From Pseudomonas psychrophila (GTDB lineage: Bacteria; Pseudomonadota; Gammaproteobacteria; Pseudomonadales; Pseudomonadaceae): 64,000 nt of DNA. Below are positions 55,231 through 63,609 of the stretch, piece by piece. The stretch covers positions 1 to 64,000 of the forward strand of contig NZ_JYKZ01000003.1 in the NCBI RefSeq assembly GCF_001043005.1, given 5' to 3'. The number at the start of each line of letters is the position of its first letter. Positions within the stretch are counted from its first letter, which is position 1. Below the pieces are notes generated by a model. That model was not told the DNA's origin and made no database searches. It saw only the letters and a list, made by a program, of their open reading frames with translations. The position numbers and the translations under genes are program-made.

Positions 55231-56577
55231 GTGTTTTCCGATTTCGCCCTGCACGAACGCCTGCTTAAAGCTGTGGCCGAGCTTAAATTTGTCGAGCCTA
55301 CGCCTGTGCAAGCAGCGGCCATCCCGCTCGCGCTCGAAGGGCGTGACCTGCGGGTTACAGCTCAAACCGGGAGTGGTAAAACTGCCGCTTTCGTACTGCC
55401 GATTCTGAATCGTCTGATTGGTCCAGCCAAAATCCGCGTAAGTATCAAAGCGTTGATTTTGCTGCCGACCCGCGAGCTGGCACAACAAACGCTCAAGGAA
55501 GTTGAGCGCTTTTCGCAGTTCACGTTCATCAAGTCCGGCCTGATCACCGGCGGTGAAGACTTCAAGGTCCAGGCCGCCATGCTGCGCAAGGTGCCGGATA
55601 TCCTGATCGGCACCCCGGGTCGTTTGCTGGAGCAACTGAACGCCGGCAACCTCGACTTGAAAGAAGTTGAAGTGCTGGTACTCGACGAAGCCGACCGCAT
55701 GCTCGACATGGGCTTCTCCGAAGACGTTCAGCGTCTGGTCGACGAGTGCCCTAATCGCCAGCAGACCATGCTGTTCTCGGCCACCACCGGTGGTTCGGGT
55801 CTGCGCGAGATGATCGGCAAGGTGCTGAACAATGCCGAGCACTTGCAGCTCAATCAGGTCAGCCAGCTGAACGCAACGACGCGTCAGCAAATCATCACGG
55901 CCGACCACAACCAGCACAAAGAGCAAATCGTTAACTGGTTGCTGGCTAACGAGACGTATCAAAAAGCTATCGTTTTCACCAATACCCGCGCCATGGCAGA
56001 CCGTATCTACGGTCGTTTGGTCGCTCAGGACTACAAGGCGTTTGTCTTGCATGGTGAGAAAGACCAGAAAGATCGCAAATTGGCCATCGATCGCCTGAAG
56101 CAGGGCGGCGTCAAGATTCTGGTGGCTACTGACGTTGCAGCCCGTGGTCTGGACGTTGAAGGCCTGGATCTGGTGATCAACTTCGATATGCCACGCAGCG
56201 GCGACGAATACGTACACCGTATTGGTCGTACGGGTCGTGCGGGTAACGAAGGCCTGGCGATTTCGTTGATCTGCCACGGCGACTGGAACCTGATGTCCAG
56301 CGTTGAGCGCTACCTGAAGCAAAGCTTCGAGCGCCGCACCATCAAGGAAGTCAAAGGCGTTTACGGCGGTCCGAAAAACGTTAAGGCCTCGGGTAAAGCT
56401 GTTGGTGTGAAGAAGAAGAAAACTGACGCCAAGGGTGTCAAGAAGAAGTCGGGCGCCAAGGCACCGACCAAGCGCAAAATAGCCAACCGCCCGAAGACCG
56501 ACGCCCTGTCGCTGGTCAGCAAGGACGGCATGGCTCCGCTCAAGCGCCGTAAGCCAGAAGCGCCGGCTGCTGAATAA
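55231..56577 (+). CDS. DEAD-box RNA helicase (RhlE/SrmB-like, PA3950-like)
   Basis: A 448-residue DEAD-box helicase. Motifs seen: AQTGSGKTAAF, PTRELA, TPGRL, DEAD in LDEADRML, SAT and HRIGRTGRAG. The C-terminal tail is Lys-rich (VKKKKTDAKG...KKKSGAK), typical of RNA-binding tails. GTG start at 55231 follows GAGG. A clear terminator follows at 56596. Confidence 0.93.
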   Translation: MFSDFALHERLLKAVAELKFVEPTPVQAAAIPLALEGRDLRVTAQTGSGKTAAFVLPILNRLIGPAKIRVSIKALILLPTRELAQQTLKEVERFSQFTFIKSGLITGGEDFKVQAAMLRKVPDILIGTPGRLLEQLNAGNLDLKEVEVLVLDEADRMLDMGFSEDVQRLVDECPNRQQTMLFSATTGGSGLREMIGKVLNNAEHLQLNQVSQLNATTRQQIITADHNQHKEQIVNWLLANETYQKAIVFTNTRAMADRIYGRLVAQDYKAFVLHGEKDQKDRKLAIDRLKQGGVKILVATDVAARGLDVEGLDLVINFDMPRSGDEYVHRIGRTGRAGNEGLAISLICHGDWNLMSSVERYLKQSFERRTIKEVKGVYGGPKNVKASGKAVGVKKKKTDAKGVKKKSGAKAPTKRKIANRPKTDALSLVSKDGMAPLKRRKPEAPAAE

Positions 56578-56595
56578 AGCGCAGGTGTAACTCAC

Positions 56596-56623
56596 AAAAA
56601 ACCCGGCCAGTGCCGGGTTTTTT
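56596..56623 (+). terminator. terminator after the DEAD-box helicase
   Basis: AAAAAACCCGGC, loop CAGT, GCCGGGTTTTTT: a strong bidirectional-type hairpin. Confidence 0.93.
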
Positions 56624-56685
56624 GTTGCCTGCAAAACCGCTGGGCTGCCACCGCGAGAAGACCCGCTCCCACAAAAAATTACGGG

Positions 56686-57408
56686 TCAGTAAAAGGCTCG
56701 CTCAGCCTTGAATGTCAGCAGGCCATCGCACTGGGTGTTTTGCCCTGAGTAGGCTGAACAGTCGGTACCGTCCAGGCTTGAGTCGCTGTAGATCAGATCC
56801 AGGTCGATGCCCATCCAGGGGCGGGAGAGCTTTATCGACCAGTCATTGAAAGCGCTCACGCTGCCACCATCGACAATGGACACGGGCGAGCCGAGTTGGT
56901 GAGTGGTGTATTTCATGCTCACTCCGATACCGAAGGGCTGGTTGACCCCCAGGTCGGCAAACAGGGTGCTGTCGCGTCGGTCCGGGTCGTTACTGAAGGC
57001 GGCGCCAAAGCGTGTGCCCAGTATGGTCAGGCCGGCAAAGATCTGCTGGCTGTCCAGTGAGCTGAGTTTGGGGTAGCTATAATGGATTACCCCCAACTCA
57101 TAGCTCAGGGTTTGGTCGAAGGGGTGCTTGTAGCCGAGGTAGGAGTCTACTTCCAGATTGCTGCCTGGCTTGATACCCATGGTCGGTGCCCATTGGCCGG
57201 CATACCAGCCACTGTCATGGGCCAGGTCCAGGCCGCCATGAAAGGTCGAGCCGGGGCTTGTAGGCTTGACCAGGCCTTGAGCCATGCTGCGGCTTGGCTG
57301 TGTGGCCAGTTTAAGGTCGAAGCTGCCCAGTTCGCGGGAAAAGACCTGTGCATCTACAATCGTGCTGGCCAGCAACGTGCCAGTCAGCATTACAGCCCGT
57401 GTGAGCAT
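56686..57408 (-). CDS. TorF-family putative porin
   Basis: A 240-residue secreted protein with a signal peptide (about 1-20, cleavage near VDA-QV) and beta-rich strands ending in FKAERAFY. This matches the TorF/TIGR02001 outer-membrane family. The ATG at 57408 follows GGGAG by 7 bases; the frame to 57432 lacks this. Substrate unknown. Confidence 0.82.
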   Translation of the reverse strand: MLTRAVMLTGTLLASTIVDAQVFSRELGSFDLKLATQPSRSMAQGLVKPTSPGSTFHGGLDLAHDSGWYAGQWAPTMGIKPGSNLEVDSYLGYKHPFDQTLSYELGVIHYSYPKLSSLDSQQIFAGLTILGTRFGAAFSNDPDRRDSTLFADLGVNQPFGIGVSMKYTTHQLGSPVSIVDGGSVSAFNDWSIKLSRPWMGIDLDLIYSDSSLDGTDCSAYSGQNTQCDGLLTFKAERAFY

Positions 57409-57599
57409 AATCGGCTCCCTATATGGGCTCAAAGGCTTGATTCAGAGCCTTTGGAGCATACGCAGGAATACCGGCAATAAAGTGCCGTTCGTCGATTTAT
57501 CGATTCGAATCAGAGGTATAGCGAGGGAACCAGGGATGAATCGATAGTCCTAGCGCCTTGGAAGGCAAAGCGCATAAGGACCAGATGAGGCGAGGGGTA

Positions 57600-57779
57600 T
57601 TACTTCTTGCCCAGCGTGATTTGCTTGGACGGGCCAAAAGTTTGGCCGCTGACGCCTTTGTTGATTTGCTGGATCTCGCCGCCCGATTTCAGGAATGCTT
57701 CGATTTGAGCATTGATGGAATCACTGGTTTCAACTGCGGGAGCTGGCTTTGCTTTGCTGGCGGATGCTTTTACACGCAT
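57600..57779 (-). CDS. small basic protein with a SutA-like core motif
   Basis: A 59-residue protein with a Lys/Ala-rich N-terminus and the helical core INAQIEAFLKSGGEIQQINK. A similar EFLxxGGKxQxIE-type segment occurs in SutA, an RNA-polymerase-binding protein of slow-growing P. aeruginosa. The ATG at 57779 is preferred over the TTG at 57839. SutA is longer and very acidic, which this is not. Function unknown; RNA polymerase or DNA binding is a guess. Confidence 0.6.
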   Translation of the reverse strand: MRVKASASKAKPAPAVETSDSINAQIEAFLKSGGEIQQINKGVSGQTFGPSKQITLGKK

Positions 57780-58137
57780 GGCGGCTATTGACCTGTAGAA
57801 AATAACTTGGCCAGCGATAGTACCTGAAATACTTGACAATTGCTTGTTAAATATCTTCGTAAAATAATAGAGGCGCTGTGCTCGATGACATATACACGCG
57901 TCTAATTGTCCGCTAACTCGCTGTTTTAATTCATATCACGGGAGGGATCTTATACATGTTCAGACGCTGATGGATGGGAGGTCAGCCCCTCGCAGGCTGA
58001 CGAGTGGCAGCCAAGGTGCTCCAGAAAATCCTGATAAATCAAACCTTTCGCAGATTTTTTGAATACCGGCTCGCGGCGCTCCAATTCGCCCCCCTAAACT
58101 CGGGTAGAATGCCGCCTACGTAATGAGGGTATTGGAC
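57780..58137. other. intergenic region between divergent small protein and cvfB
   Basis: About 360 bases. It holds a 7-bp hairpin GTCAGCC / GGCTGAC (57981-58001) and a -10-like TAGAAT (58105-58110) near the cvfB start. No frame of note. Nothing else recognised. Confidence 0.45.
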
Positions 58138-58974
58138 ATGGCTTTAATCGGTCGCTACAACAGTTTACAAGTGGTTAAACATACAAGTTTTGGTTTGTAT
58201 CTCGACGGTGGGGCGGACGGCGAAATCCTGTTGCCCAATCGTTATATTCCCAAAGATATTCCCAGTGAAGATGAAGACTGGCTCAACGTATTTGTTTATT
58301 TGGACAGCGCTGACAAGTTAATTGCCACCACTGAAAAACCAAAAGTTCAGGTCGGTGAGTTCGCCAGTCTTAAAGTGGTTGAAGTTAACAGCATTGGTGT
58401 ATTCCTCGATTGGGGTCTGCCAAAAGATTTGCTGCTGCCGTATTCCGAAGAAAAACGCCAGATGACCGCCGGCGAATATGTCGTCGTGCACGTCTATCTC
58501 GACAAGCACACTCGCCGTATCACCGCGACTGCGCGTCTGGATCGTTATCTGGACAAGACCCCGGCCAACTATGAAGTAGGTCAGGAAGTTGATCTGTTGG
58601 TGGCCGAGGCCACGGACATGGGCTTCAAGGCCGTGATCAACAACAAGCATTGGGGCTTGATCCACAAGAATGAAATCTTCAAGTTCATGCGTGCGGGCAA
58701 GCAAGAAAAAGGCTATATCAAGGAAATTCGTGCTGACGGCAAAATCAGCCTGAGCCTGCAACCCGTCGGTCAGGAAGCCGCCAGCAGCCTGAACTCGAAA
58801 ATCCTCAGCAAGTTGCGCGACAACAACGGCGTGCTGGCGGTTAGCGATAAAAGTGCTCCAGAAGTGATCAGCAACCATTTTGGCGTCAGCAAGGGCAACT
58901 TCAAAAAAGCCATTGGCGCGCTGTACAAGGAAGGCAAGATTGCGATCCACCCGGACCGCATCGAATTGATCTGA
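58138..58974 (+). CDS. cvfB: CvfB-like S1 RNA-binding protein
   Basis: A 278-residue protein with S1-like OB folds in the first about 220 residues (for example LYLDGGADGEILLPNRYIP and GVFLDWGLPKDLLLPYSEE) and a C-terminal winged helix (VISNHFGVSKGNFKKAIGALYKEGKI). This is the CvfB domain plan. It binds RNA and affects virulence-gene regulation in Staphylococcus; the role in Pseudomonas is unknown. GAGG lies about 9 bases before the ATG. Confidence 0.9.
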   Translation: MALIGRYNSLQVVKHTSFGLYLDGGADGEILLPNRYIPKDIPSEDEDWLNVFVYLDSADKLIATTEKPKVQVGEFASLKVVEVNSIGVFLDWGLPKDLLLPYSEEKRQMTAGEYVVVHVYLDKHTRRITATARLDRYLDKTPANYEVGQEVDLLVAEATDMGFKAVINNKHWGLIHKNEIFKFMRAGKQEKGYIKEIRADGKISLSLQPVGQEAASSLNSKILSKLRDNNGVLAVSDKSAPEVISNHFGVSKGNFKKAIGALYKEGKIAIHPDRIELI

Positions 58975-58997
58975 ACTGACCCAGGAGGGCTGACGAC

Positions 58998-59402
58998 ATG
59001 AGCAAGGCAGTGTGGGCGTATATCGGTGCGTTACTGGCTTTTCTGGTGCTCGACGGCCTTTGGCTCGGCGTGCTCATGACCTCTACCTATAAAGAGCTGT
59101 TGGGCTCGTTGATGCTGGCACAGCCCAAGTGGGGTCCGGCCATCGTGTTTTATCTGGCGTACGTGCTGGGCGTAGTGTTCTTTGTCGTGCTGCCGGCCCT
59201 GGCCCGGGCCAGTGCGCGCAGGGCTGCACTGACCGGCGCGTTCTTCGGGTTGGTGGCCTATGGCACCTATGACATGACCAATTGGGCGACACTGCAAGGC
59301 TGGTCTGCCCAGTTGGCATTGATGGACATGGCGTGGGGCGGGTTGTTGACCTGTCTTGCATCATTGTCGGGTTACTGGGCGGCCCGCAAGCTGGCGTCCT
59401 GA
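58998..59402 (+). CDS. DUF2177 membrane protein
   Basis: A 134-residue protein with four hydrophobic helices and the DUF2177 signatures VLDGLWLGVL and GLVAYGTYDMTNWATL. GGAGGG precedes the ATG, which lies 23 bases after the cvfB stop, so the two may be co-transcribed. Function unknown. Confidence 0.88.
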   Translation: MSKAVWAYIGALLAFLVLDGLWLGVLMTSTYKELLGSLMLAQPKWGPAIVFYLAYVLGVVFFVVLPALARASARRAALTGAFFGLVAYGTYDMTNWATLQGWSAQLALMDMAWGGLLTCLASLSGYWAARKLAS

Positions 59403-59476
59403 TTCCTTTCTTCTTGCACGTTAAACACTGTGCTGTTTTGAACCTGTGCGGGCGTGGCTTTTTTTTCGGGTGGACT

Positions 59477-60406
59477 ATGAGTGTTTCTCGACGTGCAACG
59501 GATGCCTTTGCACTGCAGGTCATGTTGGGGTTATGCCTGATCTGGGGCGTGCAACAGGTCATCATCAAAGTTGCAGCACCCGACATCGCGCCCGTCATGC
59601 AAGCCGCGTTGCGCTCCGGTATATCGGCGCTGCTGGTGGGTTTGTTGATCTGCTGGAAGGGTGGCTGGAACCAGGTGCCCGCCACGTGGCGTGGCGGCGT
59701 GCTGGCCGGTAGCCTCTTTGGTCTGGAGTTCTTCTTTATAGCCGAAGGCCTGCAACTGACCAGCGCTGCGCATATGTCGGTGTTCCTCTATACCGCGCCC
59801 ATTTTTACCGCCCTGGGGATCAACTGGTTGTTACCCAGCGAGCGTTTGCGGCCATTGCAATGGTTGGGGATCATTCTCGCGTTCGTCGGGATCGCCTTTT
59901 CCTTTGCTGGCGGTATTTCGTTTTCCGATATGGACCGCAACATGCTGCTGGGCGACGTCTACGGGATTCTGGCAGGCATGGCCTGGGGCGCAACCACTGT
60001 GGTGGTACGCGGCTCCCGATTGTCGGAAGCACCAGTCACCCTGACTCTGTTCTACCAGCTTGTCGTAGGCTTTTTCGGGTTGCTGGTAATTGCAGCCTTC
60101 AGCGGCCAGATCACCCATGTCAGCCTGACCACCGTCGCAGTGGCCAGCGTGCTGTTTCAGGGGCTGGTGGTGTCGTTTTTTAGCTACCTGGTGTGGTTCT
60201 GGCTGCTCAAGCGCTATATGGCCTCCAATCTGGCGGTGTTCTCATTTATGACGCCCCTGTTTGGCGTGACCTTCGGTGTGCTGGTGCTTAACGAACCTTT
60301 AAGCGTCAACTTTGTGGTGGGCGCGATTTTTGTGTTGTGCGGCATCACATTTGTCAGCGCTGAACAGTGGGTGCGTCGCAAAGTGCGCGCTCTGCTGGGG
60401 AACTGA
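59477..60406 (+). CDS. DMT superfamily transporter (EamA)
   Basis: A 309-residue EamA protein with about 10 helices in two repeats (LGLCLIWGVQQVIIKVAAPD begins the first). The ATG at 59477 gives a normal start (MSVSRRATDAFALQ). Its last 53 bases overlap the 3' end of the convergent MFS gene. Substrate unknown. Confidence 0.83.
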   Translation: MSVSRRATDAFALQVMLGLCLIWGVQQVIIKVAAPDIAPVMQAALRSGISALLVGLLICWKGGWNQVPATWRGGVLAGSLFGLEFFFIAEGLQLTSAAHMSVFLYTAPIFTALGINWLLPSERLRPLQWLGIILAFVGIAFSFAGGISFSDMDRNMLLGDVYGILAGMAWGATTVVVRGSRLSEAPVTLTLFYQLVVGFFGLLVIAAFSGQITHVSLTTVAVASVLFQGLVVSFFSYLVWFWLLKRYMASNLAVFSFMTPLFGVTFGVLVLNEPLSVNFVVGAIFVLCGITFVSAEQWVRRKVRALLGN

Positions 60407-61535
60407 CCGACGTCCAGGCAAGCATGCCAGCCAGCAGCAGCCCGCTGGCGGCAATGATCAGCGCCGGTTGCAGGCCACCGCTGAAATAGCTGCTGAGTGC
60501 TGCCAGTAACGGCCCGGACAACTGGCCCACGGCAAAGCAGGCGGTCAGCAGGGCGGCGTTTCGAGCGGTGGCGTGGGGCGCCAGATCCCGTGAGCGCTGC
60601 ATGACCAGTGGCATGCAGGCCAGAAACGGCGTGCCGCACAGGATCACGCCAAGTGCCAGGCCCGTACTGCTCGGCAGCAGGCATGCCAGTACGCCAAGGG
60701 CTTGAACCCATAGCCCGCCCATTAGCCAGAAGCGCGTAGTGGCAGGGCGGGGTCGACGAAAACTGATCAGTACTACGCCAATCGCGGCGCATAGCCCGAA
60801 AGCCGGCCAAAACAGATCGGCCTGCCACTGGCCGTGAAAACGGGCATTGGCCATTTGTGACAAAAATGTCGCAGGAATGATGTAACCCAGACCATACAGC
60901 CCATAAATCGCCCCCAGGCGCGCGATTCCGGGTTGGCGGCTGCCAGTTGGCGCAGTGTGAGTCTGGGCAGCCGCCGCGGCCGGTTGTGGCAGGGCGGGCC
61001 AAATCACAAGCAGCATCAACAGCGCCGCCACGGCATAAATCATCCAGAGGGTGGCCGAACCTTGCCCGGTTACATTGGCTGCCAGTGCCAATAAACCGGT
61101 GAGCATCACGCCAAGGCCGGGCCCGGCAAACACTAGGGCGCCCAGGCGTGGGCGATTGTCTGTGATAGCTATGTGCTGGCTGAGCGCGGTAATCATCACC
61201 ATCACCCAAGCACTGGCGACACCGGAACCAAATCGCAAGAGCAGATGTGGCCAAAAACCGTAGGCCCAGTACGAAACCAGTGTCAGCAGCACGCATAGCC
61301 ACAGGCCCGTGTGCAAACGGCCTCGAACCTGTTCTGGGCGTCTGGCGCGCATGGCATCCAGTGCGCCGATCAGATAGCCAAGGTAGTTGGCGGCAGCAAT
61401 CAGTCCGGCGCCGGTCAGGTCAATCTGCCCCTCGCTGATCAGGTGCGGCAGTTGCGGAGTCAGGGAGAAGCGGCCAATGCCCATGGCCATCATGAGCGCG
61501 ATAAAGCTGGCGAGTAAGCGGATCAGGGGTGACAT
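60354..61535 (-). CDS. MFS transporter, YbfB/YjiJ family
   Basis: A 393-residue 12-helix MFS protein of the YbfB type. The N-terminus MAMGIGRFSLTPQLPHL and repeated GLGVMLTGLL match the family. It is divergent from a LysR gene, a common regulator/transporter pair, and its 3' end overlaps the EamA gene by 53 bases on the opposite strand. Substrate unknown. Confidence 0.85.
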   Translation of the reverse strand: MSPLIRLLASFIALMMAMGIGRFSLTPQLPHLISEGQIDLTGAGLIAAANYLGYLIGALDAMRARRPEQVRGRLHTGLWLCVLLTLVSYWAYGFWPHLLLRFGSGVASAWVMVMITALSQHIAITDNRPRLGALVFAGPGLGVMLTGLLALAANVTGQGSATLWMIYAVAALLMLLVIWPALPQPAAAAAQTHTAPTGSRQPGIARLGAIYGLYGLGYIIPATFLSQMANARFHGQWQADLFWPAFGLCAAIGVVLISFRRPRPATTRFWLMGGLWVQALGVLACLLPSSTGLALGVILCGTPFLACMPLVMQRSRDLAPHATARNAALLTACFAVGQLSGPLLAALSSYFSGGLQPALIIAASGLLLAGMLAWTSVSSPAERALCDAPTVQR

Positions 61536-61581
61536 GCTGCAGGTTCCAGGGTGAAGGCAATGACCGTCAGGCTAATGCGGA

Positions 61582-61608
61582 TTGACTTTCTTCAAAAATG
61601 AATAATAG
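61582..61608 (+). promoter_or_regulatory. LysR promoter with internal dyad
   Basis: TTGACT (61582-61587) and TAATAG (61603-61608) are 15 bases apart, 30 bases upstream of the LysR start. The spacer holds a 12-bp perfect dyad TTCA-AAAA-TGAA (61591-61602). Autoregulation is plausible. Confidence 0.45.
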
Positions 61609-61638
61609 TGAGTAACTTGTTCAGTTTTGGAGAAAGGC

Positions 61639-62541
61639 GTGGAGTTTAGCCAACTACGGATTTTTCAGGCCGTGGCTCAGGAAGGGTCGATCACTCGTGC
61701 CGCTGAGCGCCTGCATCGCGTGCCATCGAACCTGTCGACCCGGCTCAAGCAGCTTGAAGAGCAGATGGGCGTCGAGTTGTTCGTCCGAGAGCGCCAGCGC
61801 TTGCAGTTATCTCCCGCGGGGCAAGTGTTGCTGGACTACACCGCGCGGCTGTTTGCACTGCACGATGAAGCCCTGAGTGCTGTGCAAGGTGGCGTGCCTT
61901 CGGGCAAGTTCACGCTGGGTACCATGTACAGCACGGCGGCGATCCATTTGCCGGGTTTGCTTGCGCACTATCACCGCACTTATCCGGCGGTGAATCTGCA
62001 CGTTCAATCGGCCCCCAGCGGCGAGTTGCTTGAGGGGCTGTTGACGGGGCGTCTGGATGCCGCGCTGGTAGATGGTCCGCTGGAGCTGGCCGGGCTGGAC
62101 GGTGTGGAGTTCTGCGAAGAAAGCCTGGTGCTGATCAGCGATCTGGATCATCCGCCGATTGGTCGTGCCCGGGACGTGCAGGGCAGGGCGGTATTCACCT
62201 TTCGTCAAGGCTGCTCGTATCGCACCCGACTCGAAGCCTGGTATGCCAGCGACCGCGCCACGATGGGGAGGGTGATGGAAATCGAGTCCTATCAAGGCAT
62301 GCTGGCGTGTGTGGTGGCGGGTTCGGGTGTGGCGCTGATGCCTGCCTCGATGCTGGGCAGCTTGCCAGGGCGAGAAAATGTCAGCATACATCCCTTGCAA
62401 CAACCTTTTGCAAGCGCCACAACATGGCTGATGTGGCGAAAAGGCATGATGGGCGCCAACTTGAATGCATGGATAGAGCTGCAGCAGACGGCGCCGTTGT
62501 CAAATGGAGCAGCGTCGTCGCAACTCAAGGTGGAACATTGA
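61639..62541 (+). CDS. LysR-family transcriptional regulator (next to MFS)
   Basis: A 300-residue LysR regulator. The helix-turn-helix is RAAERLHRVPSNLSTRLKQLE. A substrate-binding domain follows. The GTG at 61639 is preferred over the TTG at 61627 because GGAG lies 6 bases before it. Divergent from the YbfB-type transporter, which it probably regulates. The block with PA1414-like RNA and a sodium symporter resembles the PA1413-PA1418 region of P. aeruginosa. Confidence 0.88.
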   Translation: MEFSQLRIFQAVAQEGSITRAAERLHRVPSNLSTRLKQLEEQMGVELFVRERQRLQLSPAGQVLLDYTARLFALHDEALSAVQGGVPSGKFTLGTMYSTAAIHLPGLLAHYHRTYPAVNLHVQSAPSGELLEGLLTGRLDAALVDGPLELAGLDGVEFCEESLVLISDLDHPPIGRARDVQGRAVFTFRQGCSYRTRLEAWYASDRATMGRVMEIESYQGMLACVVAGSGVALMPASMLGSLPGRENVSIHPLQQPFASATTWLMWRKGMMGANLNAWIELQQTAPLSNGAASSQLKVEH

Positions 62542-62573
62542 GTCAGATGTGTAGGGCATTAGCCTAAAGTTCA

Positions 62574-62614
62574 TTGACCTTAGGCAAGCATTGCGTAGGA
62601 CTTAGGACTATTAT
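62574..62614 (+). promoter_or_regulatory. Anr-type box with -10 (class II promoter)
   Basis: TTGAC-CTTA-GGCAA (62574-62587) matches the Anr/FNR consensus TTGAT-N4-ATCAA at 7 of 10 positions. The -10-like TATTAT (62609-62614) puts the box centre about 41 bases before the expected start, the class II activator position. Confidence 0.55.
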
Positions 62615-62620
62615 CTGTGT

Positions 62621-62838
62621 GAAGCGACCACAGAATTCCCGTCGCCAGAGTGACCCCAAGGGGGATATATGAAAGACAAACTGCAAACCTGGCTTCATGA
62701 CGTTGGTGTTGCGCTTGGCCTGATCGAGCCGCCACTGCAGCCTGTGCCGATCCCTGTCGATGACACGCGCCGCCGTCCACAACGTCGCCGTTAAGGGCGC
62801 AGCTGCACGTTACGCCGGTTGTCTGGCCATGTTTTTTT
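62621..62838 (+). ncRNA. SicX/PA1414-like small RNA (predicted)
   Basis: A transcript predicted from the Anr-type promoter (start near 62621) to a weak hairpin GCCGG-TTGT-CTGGC with seven T (62814-62838). Its only ORF is the 41-codon PA1414-like gene. In P. aeruginosa the equivalent RNA SicX is Anr-controlled and induced in low oxygen. Ends are estimated. Confidence 0.5.
62669..62794 (+). CDS. PA1414-family small protein (41 codons)
   Basis: A 41-residue protein, MKDKLQTWLHDVG..., with an amphipathic N-terminal helix, the segment GLIEPPLQPVPIPVDD and a Arg-rich tail (TRRRPQRRR). AGGGGG precedes the ATG. The neighbouring LysR and sodium symporter match PA1413 and PA1418. I recognise the family from memory as PA1414; the encoded RNA may be dual-function. 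Too short for domain evidence. Confidence 0.6.
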   Translation: MKDKLQTWLHDVGVALGLIEPPLQPVPIPVDDTRRRPQRRR

Positions 62839-62870
62839 CGGTCCTGGATCGCCGGAAGGGTGTCGGGCTG

Positions 62871-62899
62871 GAAAAAGAAAAGGGCAGTGCGAGCTGCCC
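62871..62899 (-). terminator. terminator of the secreted-protein gene
   Basis: On the minus strand GGGCAG-CTCGCA-CTGCCC is followed by TTTTCTTTTTC, just after the stop of the next gene on the minus strand. Confidence 0.9.
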
Positions 62900-62916
62900 C
62901 TCCCTCCAGGGCTGTG

Positions 62917-63399
62917 TTAGCCCATGGTGAAGCGCACGCTGTAATCCAGTGGCACTTTGTCTGTTTTCTCCGTAACCCGCGCTTCACACTTCACATCGTC
63001 TATACCCGTCGAGGTTGCACTGGCTGACCGCGTTGAGCTCAGTGCCGGCTTGAATACACCGAATGACTGGGTAACTCTCAGCGCCGTGGTAAAGGTGCAT
63101 TCCCGATTGCCAGTGGCATATGAAATGACTTCGCGCAGTGTCGCGGGTGTTTTTCGCGGGTAGCCAAAGCTGGTTTTATAGTTCGCTTCATATGAATGCT
63201 CGCTATACGGATCGACATCAAAGAAACCGGGGGCGGCCAGTGAGAGGTCCCAGCTCGAACGATTGAGCTTGAGCGGTTCGGAGGTGTTATTGACGATTTC
63301 GAATGTCAGCGTGGTGACATCAGCTTGAGCGTTGACGCCGGTGAGCGCCAGGCTGATAGCCATTACCGCGGTGGCCAGATATTTATTTACGTGGGTCAT
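62917..63399 (-). CDS. secreted protein of unknown function
   Basis: A 160-residue protein with a signal peptide (about 1-27, cleavage after AQA) and a beta-rich body (TTLTFEIVNNTSEPLKL...). Two cysteines in the mature part could form a disulfide. The ATG at 63399 is used; the longer frame to 63471 has a non-signal N-terminus. No known domain. It ends at a strong terminator. Confidence 0.7.
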   Translation of the reverse strand: MTHVNKYLATAVMAISLALTGVNAQADVTTLTFEIVNNTSEPLKLNRSSWDLSLAAPGFFDVDPYSEHSYEANYKTSFGYPRKTPATLREVISYATGNRECTFTTALRVTQSFGVFKPALSSTRSASATSTGIDDVKCEARVTEKTDKVPLDYSVRFTMG

Positions 63400-63609
63400 G
63401 TCGTTAAGTCCATTTAGTGAGTCGAAGTGGCTTGAGGGTGTGCGGCTACATCCCATGTGGCCGCTTTTCAAGCGTAGTTGGACTCATTAATGGGCTGGCA
63501 GCGATAAGGCGCTGTATGGACGAGGTATTGGTGTTCGGGGCTGTGTGAAAGGGGCAGGGTTAAAAGCGGATACGACCTGCCACGTCGTACCCGTCTTATA
63601 AAGCGTTGA

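Noticed and set aside
55186..56634. 482-codon open frame antisense to the DEAD-box helicase
   Set aside because: Mirror of a well-supported helicase; composition is typical of antisense frames.
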